This document shows, piece after piece, positions 1 to 5,638 of a DNA stretch of 5,638 nucleotides. The translations under genes were made by a program, and so were the position numbers. The stretch is from Bacillota bacterium (lineage in GTDB: Bacteria > Bacillota_I > Bacilli_A > RFN20 > CAG-826). Where the stretch lies: the NCBI GenBank assembly GCA_023422095.1, contig JAEZSD010000084.1:1-5638 (forward strand). The letters run 5' to 3'. How positions within the stretch are numbered: position 1 is the first letter of the stretch; the number at the start of each line of letters is the position of its first letter. Below the pieces are notes generated by a model. It saw only the letters and a list, made by a program, of their open reading frames with translations. It did no database searches and was not told where the DNA came from.

Positions 1-1394
1 AGATTGTCAACGGAGCCTACTCCTATCGTTCTCAATTTTCTGAGAGAACATATTTAGTTTCGCTTAGAGCAAGCCTTGAAAAAGTTGCGAGCTATAACGA
101 ATTAAATCCGACTAATGATGCTGGAACGGCTGGATATTTCAATCCACGCGTGTTCGATGCTCAATACGACTACGAAGATGTCTTCGCACATTATTTACAT
201 CGCGAAAATTATCAAGAAAATTATGAATTAGGTCAAGACGAGAGCGCTAGTACCGTCTCTTATGTTGAAGACTCTTTCATTAAAGATATCTATCGCGAAT
301 TATTAACTGAGCAATACCTTCTCGATGAGACTTACAACACTCTCGGACGTAGCTATGCTAGAAAAGTTAATATTATTTCTCTTGCTACCAAAGATGACAG
401 TGATAAGAGTGCTCAATACTTGATGAACTACTTTGTCAATAATGTTGTTTATGAAGAACCATTAAGCGGTGGTGAAGATGTTGCCACCAGAATTACAAAT
501 CCTGATGGAACCCCAGCAACCGTTAATCGCGTCGGCGAGGATCAATTCACTGCCTTATCCGATGCGTATAAAGGTATCATAAATGGTGATATGTCATCAT
601 TAGCTGGTTATTACCTAACAAACTCCTATGCTTTTGACCAAATACTTGATGGCGGATTAGTTAGCTACTATGCCGGAACTGACTACGGCGATTTAATGGA
701 AGAATATGCCAAAATTAAAGACAATCCATTAACCACTGACACCTCCATTGAAAGTGATTTCACCAATAATGGTGCTTACACTAAAGAAGTTGGTCTCGAA
801 TTAAAAACTCGTAATCTTGCTAGTAACAGTTATGTGACCAAAGGTTGGTTCATTAAAAATGGCGGTTTAAATGATTTCAGTACATTCCGTGATCGTTTAT
901 TCAATATTGGCGTCGCGAGTGCGTTAGACAATATCAAACCACAAGATGGCGAAACGGTTGACTATGATCAATATGATCGTTTCTATCTCAATGAAGGAAC
1001 ATGGGAGATTGATACTTCTCGTGATTACAACAAGTATGTCGCCCGTATTAATGGTAGTTATTTCCTTAAGAGCGCTACTTCCGAAAGCGCTTCTAGTAAA
1101 GACGACATCGTCTTCTACAATTCTGATACCAAGACATACTATCTAGTCCAAGTAGTCGAAGCAGTATCCTCTTCAAAATTCAATAAGAGCGCTGATGCTT
1201 GGAACTATGCAAAACTTCGCGATGATCGCAAGGTTTTAGCGGACTATGTTAATGAAGTTGCTAAGATTTTATCGGAAAACGAATCCTACGTTACTCTCGC
1301 CAAAAAACATTGGCTTGAAGAAATGGGAATCGATTACCACGATGATATCGTTTACGATTATTTCAAAACAAACTTCCCTGAATTATTTGACTAG
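1..1394 (+). CDS. Large exported PrsA/SurA-like protein (putative), 5'-truncated
   Basis: The reading frame is open from position 3 to the TAG at 1392-1394, giving 463 visible residues, and it runs off the left edge. The GTG at 150 has no Shine-Dalgarno site and sits inside the open frame, so it is an internal valine rather than the start. The visible part has no cysteine and is very rich in Tyr (about 38 in the last 414 residues), Asp, Ser and Asn, which fits a protein acting outside the membrane; the signal peptide would lie off the window. A segment starting RKVNIISLAT and a late strand YYLVQVVEAV resemble the first and last strands of a parvulin-type PPIase, with a long region between and a helical C-terminal tail (ADYVNEVAKIL to the end). 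I see no clear parvulin active site. In B. subtilis prsA lies near hit and yhaM, as here, which supports a PrsA-like foldase role. The function is inferred; a plain surface lipoprotein is the alternative. Confidence 0.55.
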   Translation, partial: IVNGAYSYRSQFSERTYLVSLRASLEKVASYNELNPTNDAGTAGYFNPRVFDAQYDYEDVFAHYLHRENYQENYELGQDESASTVSYVEDSFIKDIYRELLTEQYLLDETYNTLGRSYARKVNIISLATKDDSDKSAQYLMNYFVNNVVYEEPLSGGEDVATRITNPDGTPATVNRVGEDQFTALSDAYKGIINGDMSSLAGYYLTNSYAFDQILDGGLVSYYAGTDYGDLMEEYAKIKDNPLTTDTSIESDFTNNGAYTKEVGLELKTRNLASNSYVTKGWFIKNGGLNDFSTFRDRLFNIGVASALDNIKPQDGETVDYDQYDRFYLNEGTWEIDTSRDYNKYVARINGSYFLKSATSESASSKDDIVFYNSDTKTYYLVQVVEAVSSSKFNKSADAWNYAKLRDDRKVLADYVNEVAKILSENESYVTLAKKHWLEEMGIDYHDDIVYDYFKTNFPELFD

Positions 1395-1417
1395 AAAAAT
1401 CTACTGCAAATGATATT

Positions 1418-1446
1418 AAGACCAGAGTCAAATCTGGTCTTTTTTA
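1418..1446 (+). terminator. Rho-independent terminator of the PrsA-like gene
   Basis: There is a perfect 9-bp stem, 1418-1426 (AAGACCAGA) with 1433-1441 (TCTGGTCTT), around a 6-base loop GTCAAA. The T run starts inside the right arm and continues to 1445. It begins 24 bases after the TAG stop of the upstream gene and lies before the hit promoter, so it separates the two plus-strand genes into different transcription units. Confidence 0.9.
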
Positions 1447-1458
1447 TAAAGCATGTTA

Positions 1459-1489
1459 TTGTCAGCTATATTATTTTGTATAATATACT
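1459..1489 (+). promoter_or_regulatory. Probable sigma-A-type promoter of hit
   Basis: A perfect -10 box TATAAT lies at 1479-1484 and an overlapping TATACT at 1484-1489. The best -35 candidate is TTGTCA at 1459-1464 (5 of 6 matches to TTGACA). The spacing is not ideal: 14 bp to TATAAT or 19 bp to TATACT, so which -10 is used is unclear. The region sits just after the upstream terminator and just before hit. Transcription would start around 1491-1497, leaving a very short leader with no room for a riboswitch. Confidence 0.6.
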
Positions 1490-1498
1490 TAAGAAAAT

Positions 1499-1504
1499 AA
1501 GGAG
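1499..1504 (+). promoter_or_regulatory. Ribosome binding site of hit
   Basis: AAGGAG lies 6 bases before the ATG at 1511. It fixes the start codon of the HIT protein; no other in-frame start competes with it. Confidence 0.85.
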
Positions 1505-1510
1505 TTTAGT

Positions 1511-1924
1511 ATGAAAGAAAATGATGTTTTCTGTAAAATTGCCAATGGGGAAATTCCCTGTTATAAGCTTTATGAGGATTATGATGTCATTGCTTTTCTT
1601 GATATTAGTCAAGTGACAAAGGGGCACGCTCTAGTCATTCCTAAAAAGCACTACGACAATTTTCTCGCCACTCCTCACGAGATCATGCATAAAGTAATGG
1701 ATGTCGCCCAAAGAATTGGCCAAGTTGATATTAAATATCTCGGAGCCAAGGGCGTTAATATTCTCACTAATTGTTATGATGCGGCTGGTCAAAGCGTGAA
1801 GCACTTCCATGTTCACGTTATTCCTCGTTATGAAGAGGAGGAAGGATTCCGTTTGGAAATGAAATCTCATCCAGACGGATTAAATCTACCCGCTCTTGCT
1901 GAAGAAATCATTAAAAATCTCTAA
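1511..1924 (+). CDS. hit: HIT-family nucleotide hydrolase (Hit/HinT-like)
   Basis: This is a complete 137-residue cytoplasmic protein, the usual size for a bacterial HinT/Hit protein. The family hydrolyses the phosphoramidate or phosphoanhydride bond of AMP-linked substrates. The signature triad is present as H98-F-H100-V-H102 in the segment KHFHVHVIPR, and H102 should be the region's nucleophile-side histidine by family analogy. Other family features are FCKIANGEIP near the N-terminus, AFLDISQVTKGHALVIPKKH (residues 28-47) and the loop AAGQSVKH before the triad. Many relatives carry a CxxC zinc pair at the N-terminus; here the first position is Asp5 and only Cys8 remains, so that zinc site is probably lost. 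The gene has its own promoter and a strong Shine-Dalgarno site, and ends at a bidirectional terminator facing yhaM. The physiological substrate cannot be told from sequence. Confidence 0.95.
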   Translation: MKENDVFCKIANGEIPCYKLYEDYDVIAFLDISQVTKGHALVIPKKHYDNFLATPHEIMHKVMDVAQRIGQVDIKYLGAKGVNILTNCYDAAGQSVKHFHVHVIPRYEEEEGFRLEMKSHPDGLNLPALAEEIIKNL

Positions 1925-1978
1925 TAAAAAAATCCCTCCTAAACGAAAGTTCGGAAGGGATTATTTTTTTATTTTTTT
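1925..1978. terminator. Bidirectional terminator between convergent hit and yhaM
   Basis: The outer stem is 1931-1937 (AATCCCT) with 1956-1962 (AGGGATT). It is extended by CC 1938-1939 with GG 1953-1954, with A1955 bulged. An upper stem, AAC 1942-1944 with GTT 1949-1951, closes a GAAA tetraloop. On the plus strand a T-rich tract (1961-1978) follows for hit. On the minus strand the A run 1926-1932 becomes seven Ts for the yhaM operon. The last bases of yhaM (stop at 1971-1969) lie inside the plus-strand T tract, so one hairpin serves both directions with almost no spare DNA. Confidence 0.85.
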
Positions 1979-2904
1979 AAAGGTTGATATAGTGTACGTC
2001 CATCAAGAGGAAAGACTCTTTGAGAGAAATCACCTGGTTTAACTTGCTCTAATGCTTTGCAAGCTATCACCATTTTGCTATCTAAGTTATCAATCATTGA
2101 GAGGAGGAGAGCTTCTTTCGTAAGCGGCGTAACAGGAGAACCGAATTCCGGATCACCATGATGAGACAGGACCATATGTTCAAGTAGGAGAGGAACCTCG
2201 CTAGTAATACGCTCGGTTTCAGCAATCTTGCGAATTTCACTAACCATCATAGTGATATGGCCAAGGAGTTTTCCTTCTAAGGTGTAACGATAAACAACCG
2301 GTCCTTCAAACTCCTCCATTTTTCCAAAGTCGTGCAGCAATACACCTGTCAAAAGGATGTCTCGGTTGACGTCATCATATAAAGGGGCAAGAAAATCAGC
2401 AATTTTTGCCATTGTTGTTATGTGGACTAAAAGACCACTAGCGTATTCATGATGGACACTGACTCCCGCGGGGTAAACGCGTAGTTTGGCATCATACTTT
2501 TTGATAAAATGAGCTAATATTGTCCGACAATCAGCATCCTTGATTGAGTCAACATAATAAGTGAACCTTTCCCATAGTTCCTCGAATGGTATGGGAGGGG
2601 CCTTAACAAATTTTGTGATATCAATTTCATCCATCGCCACCAATTTTCCGGATAATATTTTTAATTGTAAAGCATCTTTATATTTCAATACTTCTGCTTC
2701 CAGAAAAACGACATTTCCTGTTACGTAAAGCATTTCATCTTCTTCATTAGAATCCCATTTCTTTCCGTTTATTGAGCCGGACGAATCGCGAAACTCAATC
2801 GTCAAGTAAATCGCCCCGAAATTATTTGTTCCCTTTGTGACGTTCCCAATTAGGAATTGTCCGCTGATGCGTGTTCCGTCGACAAATTCATTAATCATTG
2901 CCAT
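1969..2904 (-). CDS. yhaM: 3'-5' exoribonuclease YhaM (OB-fold plus HD domain)
   Basis: The 311-residue protein is close to the roughly 314 of B. subtilis YhaM, a metal-dependent 3'-5' exonuclease acting on RNA and single-stranded DNA in the cytoplasm. The N-terminal part (about residues 10-95) has the look of an OB-fold nucleic-acid-binding domain. The HD-type catalytic domain occupies about residues 145-285, with HHEYASGLLVH (H151, H152, H161), the LLHDFGK motif (H191-D192), H216, H243, SHHGDPEFGSP (H248, H249) and D272 in SMIDNLDSK. All expected metal-ligand positions are present, so it should be active. The ATG at 2904 is preceded by GGAGGA at 2918-2913 with 8 bases between, which supports this start. 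It overlaps the end of recX by 14 bp and is the last gene of the operon. Confidence 0.95.
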   Translation of the reverse strand: MAMINEFVDGTRISGQFLIGNVTKGTNNFGAIYLTIEFRDSSGSINGKKWDSNEEDEMLYVTGNVVFLEAEVLKYKDALQLKILSGKLVAMDEIDITKFVKAPPIPFEELWERFTYYVDSIKDADCRTILAHFIKKYDAKLRVYPAGVSVHHEYASGLLVHITTMAKIADFLAPLYDDVNRDILLTGVLLHDFGKMEEFEGPVVYRYTLEGKLLGHITMMVSEIRKIAETERITSEVPLLLEHMVLSHHGDPEFGSPVTPLTKEALLLSMIDNLDSKMVIACKALEQVKPGDFSQRVFPLDGRTLYQPLKK

Positions 2905-3691
2905 ATTGATTTTCCTCCATCAATTTTACGATATTTGCATATCGATAACCTTTATTTTTGAGAAGCGCATACATGCGGTTTCTCAGTTCCAATCCCTCAT
3001 ACTTTTTCGCTAGTCTTTCAAAAGCTCTTTGATAATCTTTCTTCAAGTTTTCTTGTTCTTCTTTTGGCTTATCAACCAATGTTTTATTAAGAACTTCAAG
3101 AGCAAGGGAGGAGTCAAAGCCATAAGCCAAAAGGTGTTGGTAATGTTTTTGCTTCCGCTTTTCAAAGGAAAGGCGAATCATTTTTGAGTCATTCTTTTCT
3201 ACCTGCTGACGAGCTTTCTTTCTCTCACTAGCATCGGAAAATTTAATCTTTTTCAAATCTTGTTGAAAGATGCCTTTTTCTTGTAAGTCTTTGAGAATTC
3301 GATTCTTTCCATAACCTTTGTCTTCAGAGTAACAAATATAATCCTCTAAGAACATCTTATCGTTAATCAAATCTATTTCTTTAAGTTTGAGTATTATCGA
3401 ATTAACAATTGGCTTGGTGGCCTCTTTAGCGTAGAGCTTTTCTCTCATCTTCCATTCGGTGTAATGTCCTTTTTTTAATATGGACATCGCATAGTTTAAT
3501 AATTTTGCCCTTTGGGAGCATTCAATAAGATTGGAAATTTCTTTTTTACTCATTGTTTTGCCAACATAGAGATAAGAAAGAAGATAAGCATCGTTGGAGA
3601 TCGTTATTTTTTTCTTGCCAAAATAAAGACTGACATCATTCTTATTTATTTTGATTTTTGTGATGATTTTACCAGTGCTTGCGGATGGCAC
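2891..3691 (-). CDS. recX: RecX, regulator of RecA (GTG start)
   Basis: RecX proteins bind RecA filaments and modulate recombination and the SOS response. From the preferred start this one has 266 residues, close to the roughly 264 of B. subtilis RecX and longer than the Gram-negative form. The N-terminus GKIITKIKI with the following beta-rich segment (to about residue 35) matches the Firmicutes lead-in. Tandem three-helix repeats follow: about 60-115 (with LNYAMSILKKGHYTEWKMREKL), 118-150 (with GKNRILKDLQEKGI), then a lysine/glutamine-rich linker, about 172-205 and 215-265. I chose GTG at 3691 because GGAGG (3705-3701) lies 9 bases upstream. The longer frame from ATG 3718 has no Shine-Dalgarno site and would add nine residues outside the family pattern. 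It overlaps the glycosyltransferase gene by 23 bp and yhaM by 14 bp. The identity is firm; the exact start is less so. Confidence 0.88.
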   Translation of the reverse strand: MPSASTGKIITKIKINKNDVSLYFGKKKITISNDAYLLSYLYVGKTMSKKEISNLIECSQRAKLLNYAMSILKKGHYTEWKMREKLYAKEATKPIVNSIILKLKEIDLINDKMFLEDYICYSEDKGYGKNRILKDLQEKGIFQQDLKKIKFSDASERKKARQQVEKNDSKMIRLSFEKRKQKHYQHLLAYGFDSSLALEVLNKTLVDKPKEEQENLKKDYQRAFERLAKKYEGLELRNRMYALLKNKGYRYANIVKLMEENQYGND

Positions 3692-4844
3692 GATGATATA
3701 CCTCCATAATGCGATCATAAAATTTTTCGAGGGAATAAGTATCGCAAATTTTTATAGCCGCCTCTTTAATATGATCCAATTCACTAGATTTCATTGCAAA
3801 AATTCTCTCAACTTTTAAAACAAAATCTTCCTCGTCTTGAAAGAAGAAACCAGTCTCATTGTCGATAATTGTCTCCGCTAAATTGGTGTCAAAACGGGCA
3901 AGAACAATTGTTTTAGAGGCCATAGCTTCCATGAAAGTTAAACCTTGAGTCTCAGTGAGAGAAGCCGAGGTGTATATGTCTGCGAGGTGGTAATAGAATG
4001 GAACTTCGCTAGCTAAAACAGAACCAATAAAATCGACAATGTCCTCAATACCTAACGTTTTGACGAGTTCTTTGAGTTCTGCTAGTTGAGGACCTCCACC
4101 GACGAAGATTACTTTAATATCTTTTTCGGGATGACGGGTGTGATACAAAGCCAAACATTTTAAGGAAAAATCCATGCTCTTTTCTTTTGCGACACGACCA
4201 AGAATTAAAAATACTTTCGCATCTGGTTTGATGCCATGTTCAACTTTAAAAGCTTGTTGCCTAGCCAAATCGACTTTATCATCGCCAAATAAATCAAAGT
4301 TAATACCAGTGGGGATAATATTTACGTAAATATCGCTTCCAGCATATCTGAGATATTGCATGGTTTTATAACTTGGGGTAATAAACTCCGTCGTATTATC
4401 CGCCACGTTTATCGTGTATGTCCGAATAATGCGCTTAGCAAGGCGATCAAAATAGCCGTGAGTGGCGTAATAGGTATAATCCTCATAAGATGTGTGGTAG
4501 GTATAGATAATTGGGGCTTTAAGCTTGTTTGCCACAATTTTAGCAAATTGACCAATTGTCGAATCAGTTTGATTATGAATAACATCGGGATGGAAGTCGC
4601 GGATAATTTTAAAAACCTTTGGTGAATACAACTTTGTAATTCGATAACCGTAAAGTTTTTTTAGTTCAATTCCTGGTACATAGACAACTCCATCTTTGAT
4701 TTCCAATGGACCATCAGTATGCTGGGGAGTAACTACCAGGACATCATTGCCGTTTTTTTTAAGAATTTGAACCAAGTTGTAACATGAGGTCGAAACACCA
4801 TTAATAAAAGGGGGATAAGTATCAGTTAACAATGCAATCTTCAT
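3669..4844 (-). CDS. GT4 glycosyltransferase, probable diacylglycerol glucosyltransferase
   Basis: The 391-residue protein is a GT-B fold retaining glycosyltransferase of family GT4. The N-terminal acceptor domain starts MKIALLTDTYPPFINGVSTS with the glycine loop at about 12-18, followed by DVIHNQTDSTIG and YTYHTSYEDYTYY (114-126). The C-terminal nucleotide-sugar domain has GRVAKEKSMD (R217, K222), FVGGGPQ (247-253) and the EX7E signature at E298 and E306 in ETQGLTFMEA. The pattern fits the Acholeplasma laidlawii alMGS and streptococcal group, which transfer glucose from UDP-glucose to diacylglycerol on the inner membrane face. No transmembrane helix is seen, as expected for a monotopic enzyme. 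The donor and acceptor are inferred from family resemblance, and another lipid or glycan acceptor is possible. Its ATG shares one base with the stop of the upstream flippase-like gene (TAATG), and its 3' end overlaps recX. Confidence 0.85.
   Translation of the reverse strand: MKIALLTDTYPPFINGVSTSCYNLVQILKKNGNDVLVVTPQHTDGPLEIKDGVVYVPGIELKKLYGYRITKLYSPKVFKIIRDFHPDVIHNQTDSTIGQFAKIVANKLKAPIIYTYHTSYEDYTYYATHGYFDRLAKRIIRTYTINVADNTTEFITPSYKTMQYLRYAGSDIYVNIIPTGINFDLFGDDKVDLARQQAFKVEHGIKPDAKVFLILGRVAKEKSMDFSLKCLALYHTRHPEKDIKVIFVGGGPQLAELKELVKTLGIEDIVDFIGSVLASEVPFYYHLADIYTSASLTETQGLTFMEAMASKTIVLARFDTNLAETIIDNETGFFFQDEEDFVLKVERIFAMKSSELDHIKEAAIKICDTYSLEKFYDRIMEVYHRAIRKHW
3701..3705 (-). promoter_or_regulatory. 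Ribosome binding site of recX, inside the glycosyltransferase gene
   Basis: Read on the minus strand, GGAGG is followed by nine bases and then GTG at 3691-3689. It lies within the last codons of the glycosyltransferase gene (encoding the MEVYH segment). This is what decides the recX start in favour of GTG 3691 over ATG 3718, and it suggests translational coupling. Confidence 0.7.
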
Positions 4845-5638
4845 TAAAGTGAATCATCCTCGTGATCAATATTAACATCATCGAAAGTATGCTTTACCTT
4901 GGAGGTTTTATTGGTGGTTTTCTTTTTAATTTTTGGTCCTCCACGCAAAGCTTTGAGAATTTCTTCACGTTTTAGTTTTGAGGTTTCCAACATGGTGACC
5001 ATATTTTCTGTTCGTTCCGCCATCGTTTGACTTTGTAGAGTGACAAATGTCTCTCTATTGGGTACTGTGTCGATTTCATCTTTGGGTGAAGCACGATAAA
5101 AAGCGGTAACTAAGCCCGACACAAAAACTGGGATAATAAACGTGAGAGATCGCCAAATGAGTAGAGCTGCAGAAGACAAGGAATTGCTAGCCACACTGTT
5201 GGCTTTAGCAATGGCTTGTTGCATTGTCATAACGCCCCCACCACTATTACCAGCATTGAATATTTGCAAAATAGACTCAGCGCTTCCTTCATTAAAATAG
5301 AAACTATTTTCCGCTGTTGGTCCAGATGCGACAAATAAGCGAGCAAAGAAGTATTCAGAAACTCCGGCTGAACCAGGTGTAGGTATTAAACCAGTCACCA
5401 TTTGGTGATAATTGCTTAAGAATACAGCATCCCAAAAGTTAGCGGATGTCGATAAATTTCCAAGAGCTAATCCAACAAAGTAAGGAATAGAATCCTTTAG
5501 CGTTAGCAGAGCGAAGAAACAGGCAGCGATTAAAATAGTGAAAGGGATATTAGAAAACAGTCTTCTCATTTCAATTTTGAAGTTTTCAACTTGAACTCTT
5601 AAACTTTCTCTCTTCTTATCAGGATTTTTAATAATACG
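4844..5638 (-). CDS. Flippase-like membrane protein (LPG synthase TM region/UPF0104 family), 5'-truncated
   Basis: The frame is open to the right edge, so 264 C-terminal residues are visible. The ATG at 5569 is residue 24 of the visible part, inside a family-typical cytoplasmic loop (about NPDKKRESLRVQVENFKIEM), and is not the start. Hydrophobic segments lie at about 33-48, 50-60, 80-103 (with PTPGSAGVSEYFFARLF, the family's PTPGG-G-E motif) and 156-181 (LLIWRSLTFIIPVFVSGLV). Family members resemble the membrane domain of MprF, which flips aminoacylated lipids. Two parts are unusual: a 50-residue Asn/Ser/Gly/Ala-rich stretch between the PTPG motif and the last helix (about 104-155), and an 80-residue charged cytoplasmic tail with a lysine block (IKKKTTNKTSKVK) followed by an acidic end. 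It is directly coupled to a glycolipid glycosyltransferase gene, so a role in lipid translocation is plausible but inferred. No catalytic synthase domain is visible. Confidence 0.8.
   Translation of the reverse strand, partial: RIIKNPDKKRESLRVQVENFKIEMRRLFSNIPFTILIAACFFALLTLKDSIPYFVGLALGNLSTSANFWDAVFLSNYHQMVTGLIPTPGSAGVSEYFFARLFVASGPTAENSFYFNEGSAESILQIFNAGNSGGGVMTMQQAIAKANSVASNSLSSAALLIWRSLTFIIPVFVSGLVTAFYRASPKDEIDTVPNRETFVTLQSQTMAERTENMVTMLETSKLKREEILKALRGGPKIKKKTTNKTSKVKHTFDDVNIDHEDDSL
4857..4861 (-). promoter_or_regulatory. Weakly placed ribosome binding site of the glycosyltransferase gene
   Basis: Read on the minus strand, GAGGA lies 12 bases before the ATG at 4844, farther than usual. 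With the TAATG stop-start overlap at 4846-4842, re-initiation by ribosomes finishing the upstream gene probably contributes to translation. Confidence 0.5.

Noticed and set aside
150..152. GTG as start of the leftmost gene
   Set aside because: The frame stays open to the window edge, there is no Shine-Dalgarno site, and the upstream translation continues the same protein character.
946..1146. 66-codon plus-strand frame
   Set aside because: It lies wholly inside the PrsA-like gene in another frame, and has no ribosome site or recognisable protein.
1395..1510. Possible riboswitch or small RNA before hit
   Set aside because: The only structure is the terminator hairpin of the upstream gene, and the leader after the -10 box is too short for an aptamer.
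1631..1870. 79-codon minus-strand frame
   Set aside because: It is antisense to the clearly coding hit gene and shows no family features.
3512..3709. 65-codon plus-strand frame
   Set aside because: It is antisense to recX, with no ribosome site or family match.
4356..4625. 89-codon plus-strand frame
   Set aside because: It is antisense to the conserved core of the glycosyltransferase gene and is a shadow frame.
5567..5569. ATG as start of the rightmost gene
   Set aside because: The frame continues to the window edge and the preceding residues form a family-typical cytoplasmic loop, so the Met is internal.

Overview
The window looks like chromosomal core DNA from an A+T-rich low-GC Gram-positive lineage (Bacillota, Bacilli or a close relative of the Mollicutes, possibly an uncultured gut-type member). 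This rests on three things: Shine-Dalgarno sites of the GGAGG type, a YhaM-type exoribonuclease (a Firmicutes family), and a neighbourhood holding a PrsA-like protein, a HIT protein and YhaM that resembles the prsA/hit/yhaM region of Bacillus subtilis. Every Trp codon checked is TGG and all visible stops are TAA or TAG, so nothing suggests the mycoplasma code, although the absence of TGA stops leaves this unproved.

Layout. Positions 1-1394 (+) hold the 3' part of a large, cysteine-free, tyrosine- and aspartate-rich protein, probably an exported PrsA/SurA-like foldase or lipoprotein. It ends at a strong intrinsic terminator. A short intergenic region then carries a promoter and a good Shine-Dalgarno site for hit (1511-1924, +), a HIT-family nucleotide hydrolase. 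A compact bidirectional terminator (1925-1978) separates hit from four convergent minus-strand genes. In transcription order from the right edge these are a 5'-truncated flippase-like membrane protein (4844-5638), a GT4 glycosyltransferase probably making glucosyl-diacylglycerol (3669-4844), recX (best start GTG at 3691) and yhaM (1969-2904).

The four minus-strand genes overlap at every junction (1, 23 and 14 bp), so they are almost certainly one operon with translational coupling. The first two concern the membrane (glycolipid synthesis and a lipid-flippase-like protein). The last two concern nucleic acids (RecA modulation and 3'-5' exonuclease). The promoter of this operon lies outside the window to the right.

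I see no mobile element, CRISPR array, tRNA, rRNA or riboswitch, and no gap above 300 bases without a gene. I do not find a convincing undescribed system. The points most worth a second look are the large divergent PrsA-like protein, the unusual loop and charged tail of the flippase-like protein, and the overlapping operon with its corrected recX start.
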